Below are positions 1 through 12,489 of a DNA stretch of 64,000 nt, in pieces. The notes beneath the pieces were generated by a model. That model searched no databases. It saw nothing but the letters and a program-made list of their open reading frames with translations, and was not told where the DNA came from. The position numbers and the translations under genes were made by a program. How positions within the stretch are numbered: position 1 is the stretch's first letter; the number at the start of each line of letters is the position of its first letter. This stretch comes from Durusdinium trenchii (taxonomy: Eukaryota; Sar; Dinophyceae; Suessiales; Symbiodiniaceae): assembly GCA_963970005.1 (NCBI GenBank), contig CAXAMN010001447.1:1274110-1338109 (forward strand), in the 5' to 3' direction.

Positions 1-3000
1 GCTAGTCGTTCTTCCCGAACCGCTGTGGTCTCTTTTTTGTAGAGTAGCGAGCTTGGAGGATCATTAGCCCATCCAAATCTTGATTCACATGTTTTCGAAG
101 CGACGAATTCAAGAAGAAGGTCCACCAGTTCACTGAGTTTACCTGTGGACGTGCGCGTTCGGCGAACAGCTGACCTGTGAGGACTGCCATGGCTTTACCT
201 GTGCTGCGCCAGTGGTTGCAGAGCCGTCCACGACGAAGCAAGGCTATGCGGAACTGATGGCTTCACAGCGCTGCACGTTGCGAAGGGGCGAAGAACTCTT
301 TGAGAGTCCCAGTGGAGAGGCAGGAGAACAGGAGAAGGGTGGAGAACATGGGGAAAACGAATCCTTTTGTTTTTTGGGGATGCGAGAGGATGTGAATGAA
401 CTCGGGATTGCTCACATGTCTCATCCTGGAGCATTGCTCACATGTTGTCCACAGATGGTCCGGTTGAACCCTGATGGTCACGCGCCTACCTCAAAAGGTC
501 TTTTCCTGAAGAGAAGAGATGTGCTTATCTTGAGTGGTTCAGGGAATGCACTATGCTGATTATTCACAGGTTAAATACTCTTTCTAGCAACCAATGGGTG
601 ATTTGCAACGTTCTCTCGAACGGAAAGAGCTTTGGGACTCGTCCCGGCGCAGACTTCTGCAGCCTGGAAAATCTCAGAAACCACTCAGCTTTACTCAGTG
701 ACCGGCGCTGAAGCATGCCTGATGGGCCTGATGTCCGAAGAAATCACTTCGTCAAAGAAAGGCAAACACATCCAGCTGCAGCTGCAGCTGCAACTATCCT
801 TTTTGGCAAGGCAGCTAGTCCACTAAAATGATTGATGTGGGCGAACACCTACTTTATGAGCATCCTTATTTTTTTTTCTTGAGTCTCGCTGATGATCTTT
901 TGCATGTCCACTGGGATTGGAGAGCATATGAATGAGATGATCCCAAGATTCACATTTCTTGCCCACTGTTTTCGTTGTGTCATGTTCTTTACAAGGGTGT
1001 CTTGCTTTCCGGCCAAGTGAACAATTTGTTTTTTTGGAGAAACCAAAGTGGAGTGCCGACCAAAAATAGCCGTCCAGTTCTTTTGGAAAGGCCCTCGAAT
1101 ATGGACCAGCAGGACAAAACCTGTCGAGGTAAAAGTCTTGAATCAGCAGATCCAGCAGGAATGGGGTCCAGGTGGTGCATGGATTTTCTCCACCTCGGTG
1201 GACGTGTCACACTCTCAGTATATGTCCTTCACTGTCGTCCTGTCAAGTGGGATAGTGATATCTGATAGAGTGATAGAGTTGGCCAAATCCCCAAAAGTGG
1301 AAACTGGTCATATTTTCGGTTTGGTATGGTTTGGTCATATTGTAGTATAATTTATGTCATATTCTATCTGCTCCAGGCTGCTTGTATTTGGAGTTCATCT
1401 TGCTTTGCTCCTCAACAACTTCGCCAGGTGTCCTTCGTCAAGGTCTATCCCGCGGCGCCCGCGGCCGGCGTGGCGCATGGGAAGGCGGACGCCAGTCATG
1501 TTTTCCAGTTCTATACCGGCAGCCAGGCGATCGTCCGCAAGGCGCGTGGCGCGTGATCGTTTCGGTTGTTGAAAAAGCGTCCTCGAGCTGATGGATAGGC
1601 TGGACTGGAGACGACGCTTGGGACGGACAGGGGGAATTGTTTTGGAAGTCCCAGTGGGGGTGGCGTTGTGTCTTTAGGACCGGCAAGTGTTTAATCAATT
1701 TAGTACTACTCACAGAATTGACCAGAGATTGAAGAGGACAGCAGTTCCTAGCTCATAAACATCCAATACTTCGAAGGCATGTCAAGAACCGGTAACTTCT
1801 TGCGGTTCGGCCCCCATTGCATGGATGCATGCTGGTGGTCTGACCCGCCCAACCCCTATTGAGCCCAGATGCCAGGATCGGCTGCAGTGGTGGCCCCTGC
1901 AGGAGCTCAGGATCTTTGGCGCTGATGGCGTTTGGTGTTCCAACACCACTGGACTCTTCGAGGCCACTCGACCAGAGTTCTTTTGGCATCTTGTTCCGTT
2001 CGTAGCGATACCAGATGTCTGATTCCAGGTGAATGGCCCGTAGGCTTAGTGAGGAGTGCATCGGAGGATCCGACGTGGTGCGTATCCTGCGGTGATCAGG
2101 GAGCGACTCAGGGAGCGATCGAAGAAAAGGGCGGCCCGTGATCATCGGATCCAATATATAATTCCGTGGAGTCTACCCCGGCCAAAAAGCTAAGCATAGA
2201 GAAATTGAGTCAATACCTGGCGGACAAGTGAAGGCCCACCAGATCCCAAAAGCAAAACCAAGCTTCTCGAGATAAGCATGGAAACATCGAGAATGAAAGA
2301 GCACTGCTTTGGGAGCCAAGAAAGTATGTGTATCTTAATAGGGAGACCCCACCCAATGCATAGACTGGTCTGTCTTCCTCCTTCCAGGGGGTCTATCTGG
2401 GAGGTCTCCCTACTTGAATACCCACTCATATACAATCAATTCGTTCACTAGTCATCACTTCCCAGGCAGTCTGGCATCGAATGTTCGGCGAGCCTTTGTC
2501 TCAACATCCAAGAGAACATGATCCCGATGTGCACCTGGGCGTCATGATCGATCCTGTTTTTCAGTGCCGAGTCAAATTAGCATAAAGTTCAATGTTCAAG
2601 CTATGCCAAGTACCTTGACCGATGACCATAAGGTTGTCAAGGTGCACATTTCGCAGTTGGTGTTACCAGACCCCAAGCCAACGCGGAAGGTTAAGAAGTA
2701 TTAGATAGTCAGACCATGTCAGACATAATATATGGCTCCGTATGACTGCAACTGGAACTGCTCCAAATAAAGCCATTGGGATGACTTCACAAGTTTGATC
2801 CATCTCGATTGAACGTTCAGAAGCGATGTGGGGACATATCTTTACATGTCTTGACAAAACTGTTCTTGCTTAAAAAGAAGGAGTGTACATACAGGTACAG
2901 GTAGATGTGTCTTTCTCACCAAACACATCCAAACACTCATTTCTAGCATCTTGGAAATGGGAGTCTTAACTTGCTCGTTGATGGCTGCTGATCAAGCTTG

Positions 3001-5527
3001 AAAAGCCAAGAGGATTCTTTCCAGGGTTCTTTCCACGGGTCTAATCACACACATGCATAAAGAGCGAAGTGTCTTCTGAGTCTTCTGTCTTAGCCAACTC
3101 CGTCTCAGGGGCGCAGGCACACAAACAAAGATACCCACTGATAACTGGGCTTTCCTTGGCATCTTCAAGCCAAATTCATCTTTGTTTGAAAGCAAATATT
3201 GCATCCTCTGTCACCCTCCACACATGGTCGACTCCTCATGTGTCGAATGGTCATTGTCATTGTCCAGATTCACCACACCTCTCCACCTTTTGAAGTTCAA
3301 GTCCCGAGGCCACTCTACCTGAAGTGGGGCATCCCCACGTGGTACTCTTTCGGCGACGAGGAGACGATCTGATCCATCCCGACGCCCGCGGTTCTCCGCG
3401 CCGGCACGCCCGCACGCCCGCCCTCAGAACGGCGCCTCGTTGCGCTCCTGTTGGGAGGTGCCTGGGGGGGTGGCCAAACGTACCCTAGCAATTCACCCGT
3501 GGTTTGGACCATGTGAAATCCGTTGAAATCCGTTGAAATCCTCTACAAACCAGTGGTTTGGCGGGTCCATGTTAAATCTGCAGGAGGGTTCCGGGAGCCC
3601 CGAGAGAGAAGATACATGTGGTATCATGTGAGTCGCGCAGGAGACGAAGCGATCGAAACGTCGATTCTTCACATGGTTTTAAACGGGAAACGTGGAAGTT
3701 ACGTCCCTGTTCGTAGAGGAAGACGGTCTTGCTTTCGGGTGCAACCGACGTGTTGAGCAGTTGCCTTTGTGCTAGTTCACTAACTAACTACTCTCACTTG
3801 AATCTAACGACGGCAAGTCTAGCAGTCTAGCACAAGAAAGACCTGACTCCAAAATGAAACAACTTCACAATACGTTAACAATTCCATGATTCTGACTGGC
3901 ATCCACAAACACCGAAACGCTCTTTGGCCGGACACCCGGAGCGCCCTCTCCTTCCGGAGGCACACTCCTTCCAGTCGGGCGTCCTCTCGGTGGTCCAAGA
4001 ACTCAGCTCCGGTGCTGGACGGCCAAAGGAGCCCAGGCTGAGCGAAGCAAAAGACGAGATACAAGGACAACAGGGTAAGGCCAGGAGCCCCGTTCGTAGC
4101 GTCCTTTGCTGCTAGTAGCGATGCCAGGAGCCCCGATCGTAGCTTCTTGTTCCTATATATTATAGTAGTCCTTTGGGTCATGTTTTGGTTAGTCTTCTAG
4201 CTACTGGGGGGGCTTGCTGGTGACCGTTTGCTCCCAATGTCGTGGACAGTTTCAGGATCCAACTCGGCGTCCAAACCGCAGCCATTTTCTTGTGCTCTCT
4301 TCAGGAAGGAAAGCGCCAGCCCAGAGATTCTTAGATCTGTGCCAGCAGCCACACAGAAATGAACTACTCGACAGATTCTACAAGGCTTTTGGCATTCCTG
4401 CTCACCTTCTGCAACAGATCATGTCCCAAATCCGCTCTTTTGACAGCTGTTTTTAGGCTCGACCAAGAGCCAGGGACCAGAGAGCTAGACTCGTCTTAGA
4501 CTCATACAGCTCGTCTAATTTACTGTACCAGGACCATCCTGTCGGGGTGTCCAATGGACTACCGGACTACCCTACACTACCTATAGGCTTCCAGACAGGG
4601 CACCCCTTGGATGGTCCAGGTAGATGTTTGTTGAAGTTGCTGTTGCAAGGATAGGAGTATCCACTGTCGACAAGGATATATCTAACATATTGTGGCCACG
4701 CTAAGTCACCCAGAGTTGGTCATGATGTGGAATACGTGGAGGAACAACAAATCATAAGTAGGATACCCCAAAATAATCATGGTGGCTACATGGAGGAACA
4801 ACAAATCTATGGTTTTGGCAAGAACCACACGCTTGCCATGTTCCAAGAGCGGCCTAGTAGATTAGCAGATCTAAATGCTTTGGAACAGTTCTGCCAAACA
4901 AACCGTTGCCAATATGTTAAATAATGTGGGGGCACCATACTTAAGTTGGTTTAACGATGTTTAAATGTGGAACATGGATAAGACATTGTGGGAAATACCA
5001 TGAATGGAGCCTTACTGGATGAAACAGTTCCACAAGCCGCCTCAGAACTCGGCTGAGCAGCTTGGGGCTGCCATGGCCCTGGCAGTTTCGATGTAGCGTC
5101 GGAGCTAAAGCACAAGGCATTGCCAGCATCGGGAGTTTTGAGGATATGCACATGTTCCAGACCCGTGTAGGATCTTTTGGGCGGAAATTCCTCAAACACA
5201 GACAGTATAGTCTACGCGGCTGTGTTCCCCGCTGAAGGCAAGCATGGAGTGAATCACAGGTTTTGAAACCACTGCTTCCCCCCGCCAGCATCGTGAGATG
5301 TTTGATCAACAAAAAGCACTCCCTTGTTGGGCTCAAGGCGCGCCATGCACAGCATGTCATCAGTTCCAAGATCACAAAGACTCTATAGGTTGCAAGATCA
5401 TCGGTCGCATGTTCCACCCATCATGGGTCGCATCGGACACCTTCACAGCGTTCCCTGGACCTCCACATTTGTTCCTGCAGCGTCGCGTCGCGGCGTCTCG
5501 GCTTCTTCCGCTGTCGTGGCCCTTGCC

Positions 5528-5776
5528 ATGAAGCGCAAGCATGAGGATGGTCTTCAGGAGCTTCGAAAGCGCGCGGGAGAGCTGGTGGCGAGTGCCAGCT
5601 TGGAGAATGGAACTGTCAAGGACACCGACGCGCCATGGACATGTTCCTGTGGGGAGATCACATCAGCGCGAAGACCCAGCAACCCGCAATGGACATGTTC
5701 CAAGCAGCACCAGGGGTTGCCGGGTTGCCTGGTTGCTGGAAGGCATGGTAGGCTCAGTGAAAAGCCACGCACCTGA
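5528..5776 (+). CDS. Putative 5' exon of an unknown basic protein with two WTCS motifs
   Basis: An ATG at 5528 opens a frame that runs to a TGA at 5774; the frame is also open upstream to 5324, so the start is not certain. It begins MKRKHEDGLQELRKRAGE, a charged helical stretch, followed by two Trp-Thr-Cys-Ser motifs (near residues 37 and 58) encoded by an identical 13-base word, atggacatgttcc, at both sites. The Cys pairs could bind metal, but that is inference. Possible splice donors lie inside the frame (for example the GT at 5748), so the printed end is the end of the open frame and not necessarily of the exon. A potential acceptor or trans-splice site (ctgcag) lies about 45 bases upstream of the ATG. 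I do not recognise a family. Confidence 0.4.
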   Translation: MKRKHEDGLQELRKRAGELVASASLENGTVKDTDAPWTCSCGEITSARRPSNPQWTCSKQHQGLPGCLVAGRHGRLSEKPRT

Positions 5777-6339
5777 GCCTCCGGTGGTAAAAAGGAATAT
5801 TGGTTTCACATGAATAGGCAGTTTGTCTACAACCTACAACATTTAACATTGATACTTGATGATTGTTAGTGGGATGTTCTTACAGCATGTCAAGTTGAGA
5901 CACAAACTCTCCGAAATGAACACATTATGGTGGGGGCAACTTAAGATGGTCAAAAGTTGGATCAATTCCATGCTCAGTGGCTGAAGGTCCGGGATCATGA
6001 TCGTTTGCGTACGGTGTAATGAAAGGAAGATCGGTTGCTTAGGTTAGCTTTGTTTTGTGTTCACCTGTTTTCACCTGTTTTTCAATGTGTTTACTTTAAG
6101 AAGTTTGACCTGGCCCATCTTTGTTCAAACCAAGATAAGAGGAAGGATGACTGGATGCTCCTGTTCCAGCCCAGCATGTTTCAGTTCAATATTCTAAGAA
6201 GGAACAACTTCTTTATGCCGAGGCAAAGCAATGAGTGTTCCCTTTTTGCTTGCCAAACAAGATTGGGTAAAGTTTGACGGAGCTCAGGTAGTATGTCAAT
6301 TAGAAGTGGAATTCAATCATTAGCCATGTTTTTTGAGAG

Positions 6340-6448
6340 TCAGGACTCGTATAAGAAGCTGATCGCAGAGTTTCTAGAGGCTGGAGGGCCCCCGGATGAT
6401 GTGATTGTCAAAATTGGTGACCTGGTACTGCCTGAAACTGCTTCATAA
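6340..6448 (+). CDS. Putative exon, possibly terminal, unknown
   Basis: After the AG in gagagtcag near 6345 an open frame reads QDSYKKLIAEFLEAGG, then PPDDVIVKIGD, and ends at TAA 6446-6448. A GT donor lies inside it (ttg|gtgacc), so it may be an internal exon. The peptide resembles the N-terminal helix of the dehydrogenase encoded 200 bases downstream (pattern L..F...FL.AG). It could be the last exon of an upstream gene or a decayed copy of the dehydrogenase first exon. Confidence 0.3.
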
Positions 6449-6640
6449 TTTTATGTTTTTTGTGTTCGATGTACGTTTCCCTTGTTGAATTATATTGAAT
6501 TTTGGCAATCTTTTGGTAAATAGAGAGCTGTGCGTCTTGTATCTCTTCCGGGCCCCTTTCTCCGCTCTTCCTTCTCGATCTAAGGTCAGCAATTCTTTGG
6601 ATGTCCAGTTGCAAAGGCCAACCAAGGACCTTTGCAGGCC

Positions 6641-9600
6641 ATGCATGTGGAAGGGGCGAAGCGCCTCGACTTCGACTACTTGGAGAAGTTCATGGTTGAT
6701 TGCTTTTTAGCAGCAGGAGACCCAGTTTGTGGCTTGGGCATGTGTTCAGCTGTTAACATTAGACGCATACCATATGATCAAATATGTGCATGTGTTCTTC
6801 CTCAATTTGGTCTCAATTTGGTCCATGACTTTCATGGTTACGTTTTATGATGTTTTATGTTTGTTCTGAGCCCATGGGGAGTGCCTGGAAGTTTACGTTT
6901 ACACCGTGCGTCTTACTCTGAGAGACCTTGCGCCTCATAGGCTTCGCAAGTTGGAGGATCTCAGAGTCCCATGTTGCCAACACAAGACGCTCGTATTCAT
7001 GGCCAACACGACACGAGTTCGACAGGGTGAGTTCCCTTTACGAAAGCACACGACATCTCTCTCCATACTGCTCCCTACAAACCTACCTGGACCTTCAAGG
7101 GGTGTCCAATGGAGGTCCCTTAGTGGTGTAGGCGCTTCCATTGGTGACCTCTTTGAAGGTGCTGGTACTGTAGTAGATCTTTTTCAAGCACAGTGTCAAT
7201 GCGTTCAGCATGGATGCCAATCGAATGGATGCCAACTCGACCCTATCTCTGCTGTCGCCCCGCCATGAATTGAAACGCGCCTGCCCGGGCAGGGGCGTTT
7301 CACTCGGTGCAAAGCCCCTTCCCCTCACCGTGGGCGGATTGACTCGCAGGATGCCCTGAGAAGGAATCCAAGATCTCTGCCTCGGTCCTGATCGAGGCGG
7401 ACAAGCGTGGCATTGACAGCCACGGCATAGGCAGATTGACGCCCGGCGAGAGTGGACCATCTGGACGGAGTGTGACGCAGGGGGAAGACGAGACGGGGCG
7501 GAAGACGTGCTTGTTCTTCAGGTTTCGGAAGCACCATGACGAGACGAGTCGATGTTTGGGAGCCCGAGACGGGCCATTTTCGTGTCGACACCCACAGGAG
7601 ACTGTTGGGCGTAAACATCTTCTCGGGTAGACTGTTTGACCACATCGGATGAGGAAGACCATCTACTTAGACCGCATCAAGAATGGGATCTTGAAGCCGT
7701 ATGCACCCATTGAGATCGTGAAGGAGACGGCGACTACAGCAATGGTGGATGCCAACATGGGGATGGGCCTCTATGTGGGCCCTTATTGTATCTCACGCAG
7801 ATATCCAGAACCTTTGTGTTGCTTCTAAGCCTCCTGTGTTCTCCAGTTTTTGTCAATTTTATGAGAAATTTGCAAAGATGTGTGTGTGTGTGTGATTTGT
7901 TATTTGATGTTATTTGTTCCATTCCCTAACCTGGTTACCTGGCGTGCCCCAGGCATGGAGTTGGCCATTGCAAAGGCCAAAAAGAGCGGATTGGGTTTCG
8001 TCGCGTGCCGCAACAGCACCCACTATGGCATCGCCGGCTACTACACCTCCATGGCCTGTGAGAAGGGTTGCGTGGGCTTCGCCGGGACGAATGCACGACC
8101 CTCCATTGCGCCGACCTTCGGTGTGGAGCCCTGCATGGGATGCGCGGTTGAATGCTGAACGCACGTTGGTGATCGTTTCCTCCCAACCAAATCAACCGGA
8201 AGCCAAGTGAATCTGGCATAGGCGGCATAATTAGGGACTAGGACCCTTAGGACTTAGGACCCCCAAATGGATAGAAAAGTAAACTTCCTACTGTCTTGAA
8301 ACCCGTGCCGCTATCACGCGCTATCTATTTGGGGACCACCATATGAATGTGACTCTGTATTCTGTATGAGTTCTTCCGGGTGTCCTCACGCGATTCCAAG
8401 GAACCAACCCTTTGTGCTTTGGCATTCCTACAGATGAGCCCTTCCCCTTCGTCATCGACTGCGCAACCTCCATTTGCCAGCGTGGCAAGGTAGAGAAGTA
8501 TGCTCGCTTGGGACTGCCCACGCCCAAGGGCATCTTCACAGACATTTCGATTTGTTATTTTGTCTTCGGTGTGCCACAGCTCAATGAAATCCAGGCAAGT
8601 AGCGGCTAAGTAGCGTCTCCACTTGACGCCTCAAAAACAGAACTCGGACAGCAGCTAAAACAGTTCACTGGGCAAAGGAAACGTAACATCTTCTGGTTCG
8701 GAGGCCCGTGATTGAGCCTAACTCATCACCACAGTCGATTCATCCACAGTCGAGGCATGGTCATTGACAAGAATGGCGAAGAGCGCACAGACACTGAAGG
8801 GATCCTGAAAGGTATGGTGAAGGGTGAGTGCGCTTTGTGCCCCATTGGAGGTGCCGCAGCCATGGCATGCCATGGCCAACAAAACACTTTGCATGGTTCC
8901 AAGAACACGGTGTGGTGGGACGCCCAAACAAAGGAAACTTCGCATGTAAGAGGAAGTCAAGCTAGCTGTTGCCAGGTGTGGGAGATGAGCTCGGTGGCTA
9001 CAAAGGCCAGCTGGATGTGTTCAGACAGGTTGTTCTTTAAATGTTTTAAACAAATCTTAAAATATCTGAATAGTGGTGTAAGATGGTGTAATTATGAATC
9101 GTTATGAATCATTGAACCATATGGAACCCCGGAAACACCCACCTGTCGACCAAGTTCTTCGCTGCTTTTCCTTCTGAAAGGGGGACGGTTTGGTTTAACC
9201 GGGAGGAGACTGGTCAGCCAGGAGAGTCAGCGAAAAGCATTCGAGGATTCGACAAACGTCGAATTGTCTGACGTGTCCTTTGACCGTTTGAGGTTCAGAT
9301 CTGATAGTATTAGTTGGTTTCCTCAATGTTGCCAGTGCCCAAGTTGAGAAGAAAATAATCAGGTCCATGTTCGGGTTCCATATATGATTCTGTTTGGGGC
9401 CAATTTGTCAAGCCTTCTCCAAGTTTCTACTCGACATCTCGATAAAACAGAGAGCGACTGCGGCATTTGTGAGTAGAGGCTGACCCTCCTTGAAATTGGC
9501 TTTCACGGTCTTTCAAGTATGTCAAGGACTGGCCCTGAGGTATTTATATCGACAAGACTCATAGAAAACCGTCACCATTGTTTTCTTGTTTTCTTGTTGA

Positions 9601-10944
9601 CGTGCGAGACCAAAATCAAGAATTAACCCCTAGAGGAGGTATAATTACCTCCGACGTGCCATCGAATTCGCGCGTCGTGGTCGTGGTAGGCTACTCCTGG
9701 TCCGTGGTCGTGGAGCTCCTCAGCATCGCCTTCCAGAACGGAGACTTTGGCGAGAAGCTCACGGGTGTGGACGCACAAGGAGCGGGGTGAGTCAGGTCGG
9801 CGATGGGAGGAAGTGATGGGGAGCGTCATGAAGGGTGGGGAAGGCAGGATTCTTGAAGGGTGGTACAGCGGTGGAACGGCTACACTGCCAGTGTTTTTTT
9901 TTGTGTTTTTTAGGAGCCACACTCTCAACGTTGTGCATCAATTTGACCTTTGGGATGCTTGGTGAGAAGATCCTACATGGAACTTATAGACAGGTTCAAT
10001 GTTTTGATATGTTTTGATGTAAAAGGTGTATATTGAAAGGTGTTTGTTGTGGGAAGGTGATGCTCGAAACAGGAGTCGGACAGGTTGTCGCAATTTCTGG
10101 ATAGATCCTATACTATATAACGGAATATACATGCAGCTCAGCTATGATAGATATCAAGCAAGGCAGTGATGTTTTGCGTTGCATTGGGGAAGCCAACGCT
10201 GTGGCGACAGGAAAGCCTGCCCCGATGTCCTTGGGGCATTTCTTTTTGGCGATCGACGTGGAAGCCATTTGTGACCTTGAGGCTTTGTCTTGGTGTCTTC
10301 GCGCGTTCGCTTCAGCGAGGGCTGTCATGTCGTTGAACAAAGGGGAGTCCCGGCACCATCCAGCGCCCTCTCCTTCTCACTCTCCACCCTGCCCCACCTT
10401 ATCTCCCACCGCGTCCCACCCTCTTTGCCCCGTTCCCAACGACGGGACTGGCTCAACAACCCCTCCCCTCCCCCTGACTTCGCTGAGCTCAACCCGCGTA
10501 AATCTCCCGACTCGTACCGTCCGGGTGACGAGTCGCAGGTCTTCAAGAAGAAGTCGGGCGACTTCCTCCGCTGGGTGCGCAGCACCGGGAAGGACCCCAA
10601 TGGCCCGGGAAGGATTTGGACCGCGGGCGAGGCGGAGAACGACTTCCGACAGAAGCGGATGTCCGAAGGCCCGCAAAAAAAGAGGGAGGGAGGGGGGGTG
10701 AGGTGGGTGATTTGTTGTTTGTAGATTTTGTTGGAGGCAGTGGTGTGGGAAGGAGGGGTATGGAGATGAGTAGAGTTCGTCCTTCTGATTTGGACCCTTG
10801 GATCCGATGAAGCACGAGCAGAAGCGAGCATAAGCGAGCACAGGTGGTGTGATGGTGCCGCCTGCCTTGCTCAAAGAAATGACGATGCTACGAGAAGACC
10901 TTCCGGCGATAAAGGAGAAGTATCCCAAATTTTGTTTCGAGTGA
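6641..10944 (+). CDS. Malate/L-lactate dehydrogenase, Ldh2 family, 11 exons
   Basis: NAD(P)-dependent oxidoreductase of the Ldh2/MdhB type (malate, lactate, ureidoglycolate and related 2-hydroxyacid substrates). Exons: 6641-6716, 7350-7437, 7654-7787, 7953-8138, 8401-8529, 8755-8850, 8976-9005, 9690-9779, 10211-10281, 10539-10668, 10844-10944. They total 1131 bp, 376 codons plus TGA, near the family length, and every junction is in phase. Family motifs in order: helix FMVDCFLAAG, EADKRGIDSHGIGRL, GFVACRNSTHYGIAGYY with the family's conserved His, TNARPSIAPTFG, GTNPLCFGIPTDEPFPFVID, DELGGYKG, LGHFFLAID, RIWTAGEAE. Start ATG 6641 follows a ttgcag acceptor at 6636, which could be a trans-splice site, so a further 5' exon is possible. 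Donors are GT, GC or GA and acceptors AG|G. The exact substrate cannot be read from sequence. Intron 4 carries a foldback element. Confidence 0.9.
7878..7893. repeat. Short TG microsatellite in dehydrogenase intron 3
   Basis: A run of alternating TG within the intron between exons 3 and 4 of the dehydrogenase. Likely neutral. Confidence 0.8.
8258..8337. mobile_element. MITE-like foldback element, copy 1
   Basis: Left arm ccccaaatggatagaaaag (from 8261) is matched by an inverted right arm ctatctatttggggacc (8321-8337). It lies in the intron between exons 4 and 5 of the dehydrogenase. The first about 24 bases, through aaaagtaaa, recur with very few changes in the reverse-oriented element at 58.8 kb, while the middles differ, as expected for a small non-autonomous terminal-inverted-repeat element. 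No transposase is present, and target-site duplications are not clear. Confidence 0.6.
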
Positions 10945-12489
10945 GCGACAGATGGCAGAACGGCACTCCTAGCGGTAAGTTGATGTAAATGATATGTGTT
11001 TGCGGCTGATCGGTGACAATTAATTACAGGGGAGTGTTGTTTGCAATCTTGAGCAGTTCCATCCTGTGCGGAACAGTTGAACTCTTCTGCACAGTTCAGA
11101 ATCATTACCTGACCTTCGCAAGACTGGCGTTTAGTTTCTGTTCCAGCATAGGTCGACCATGATGTTTTTGTCAAATCAGAGGGATCCAAGCATAACTTCC
11201 TTGACCGGGTGCTTGGCATATCTTGGCATCTGTCCAAGGCCTCACCGAGGGTCAGCGGGAAGACACCTCAGAAGTGGGTGTAAGCAAAGCATTTCATCGT
11301 AGGCAGTTTGCAAAGTCTTCTCTTGAGGGGTTGCCAGCTGAACGCAAGGGGGCGCGCTTACTCGCGCGCGGGCTTGCTTCGCTGAACACTTTATCTTGGT
11401 CCAGCTTTTTTTCCAGAAGCCTGGCCTGGGTTCTGCGTCGAAAAGGTCTGCACTTGGCAGTAGTTTTCCCTGACGAGTTGCTTCCAGCAGATGAAGGCTT
11501 TGACTAGCCCCAGGTATCCAACAATCCCAAGAAGAAAACACATCGGGCTTTTTCGAAAGGCTTTGTTCCTGGTTGACTTGTTTTCCCTTTGGTGGATTCA
11601 AATTCTGAAGATGCTGTTTGAGACGTTGTTTTCCACAACTCCTGGTGTTTGAGGGAGGGATTGTCTTCGACACGCACACACACACAAAGCCGGCAAATCG
11701 CAGATCTGCAAGGCACTCATGGCGGACTTGCGTCGTGAGGCAGCGTGTTGGTCGCAGATGATCATTGGAGGTATCCAGGATAAATAGTGAATGTTGTGAG
11801 ATGCGGGATCCTTGGATGTGGAAATGGATTACGTTGGATTACTACATAACTGCAAGTAGCAGCTTGTTTGAAGATCTTTGCCCGACATTCAGACCACTTT
11901 TGGCCAATGATGCCAAAGAGCTCTAGATCAATGCGCTGTGCCGCCAAAAATCACAATTGCGCTGACAAGATCTTGAGAGTGATGCTTATTCAGACCAACA
12001 AGGCGACTGAAAGCTCATGTGGAAACATTGGAAGCAATTCTTCCTAGCTACCAAAACAGATGATCCTACGAGCTCCTTCGGGTAGAACCAGCAGCCCTGT
12101 TTTCGACCATTCCACCCGACTCACCGGCGATTGTTGCGACTCATCAACGACACCTGCGGGCTCCCCTGCCGGCGATTTTGGCTCAAGGACTTTGCCACCG
12201 AACGGGGGGTCATACATTTGGTGGCCGGGGCGAAGGCCCATCGTCGAGCGTGTGGGTCCAACGACGAGTGCGCAGTTCGTGTCCACGGTGGACCGTGGGG
12301 ACCCCGTCAAATGGACCCAATTCTGTCGGCAGTTCTTCTCCACCGGAACCGTACTCTTGCCACATGTGTTGGTGATTTTTGCTGCGAAAGGCAGCAAGGC
12401 AGCTAGGGCCTTAGGCGGAGTGGCTGGATCCGTTTGCAGCGTCACGCCGCTGCCGTCGGAGGCCTCGCGACGTCGACTTCGCAAAAGCG
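10945..12489. other. Interval between the dehydrogenase and the coiled-coil gene
   Basis: No gene is supported here. Open frames exist (11223-11507 on +; 12060-12638 on + and 12044-12484 on -), but none shows family motifs or consistent splice phases, and the GC-rich stretch at 12.1-12.5 kb lengthens frames on both strands by chance. Two features stand out: a GC-rich foldback at about 11344-11376 (gcaag...gcgcgc / cgcgcg...cttgc) and a spliced-leader-like word at 12175. Confidence 0.5.
12175..12187 (+). other. Spliced-leader-like 13-mer (possible DinoSL relic)
   Basis: The word attttggctcaag equals the last 13 bases of the 21-base dinoflagellate spliced leader. The eight bases before it match poorly (2 of 8). 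Relict leaders occur in dinoflagellate genomes where trans-spliced mRNA was copied back into DNA. It lies 303 bases upstream of the likely start of the coiled-coil gene. A chance match cannot be excluded. Confidence 0.45.

Noticed and set aside
1048-1350. 100-codon + frame with protein-like composition
   Set aside because: No family, no consistent splice sites, and a frame this long is expected by chance in 64 kb.
3819-4181. 120-codon reverse frame and its + strand counterpart
   Set aside because: Overlaps a dispersed-repeat copy and lacks splice or family support.
10290-11237. Long reverse-strand frames over the dehydrogenase 3' half
   Set aside because: They are antisense to exons 9 and 10, whose family motifs are clear on the + strand.
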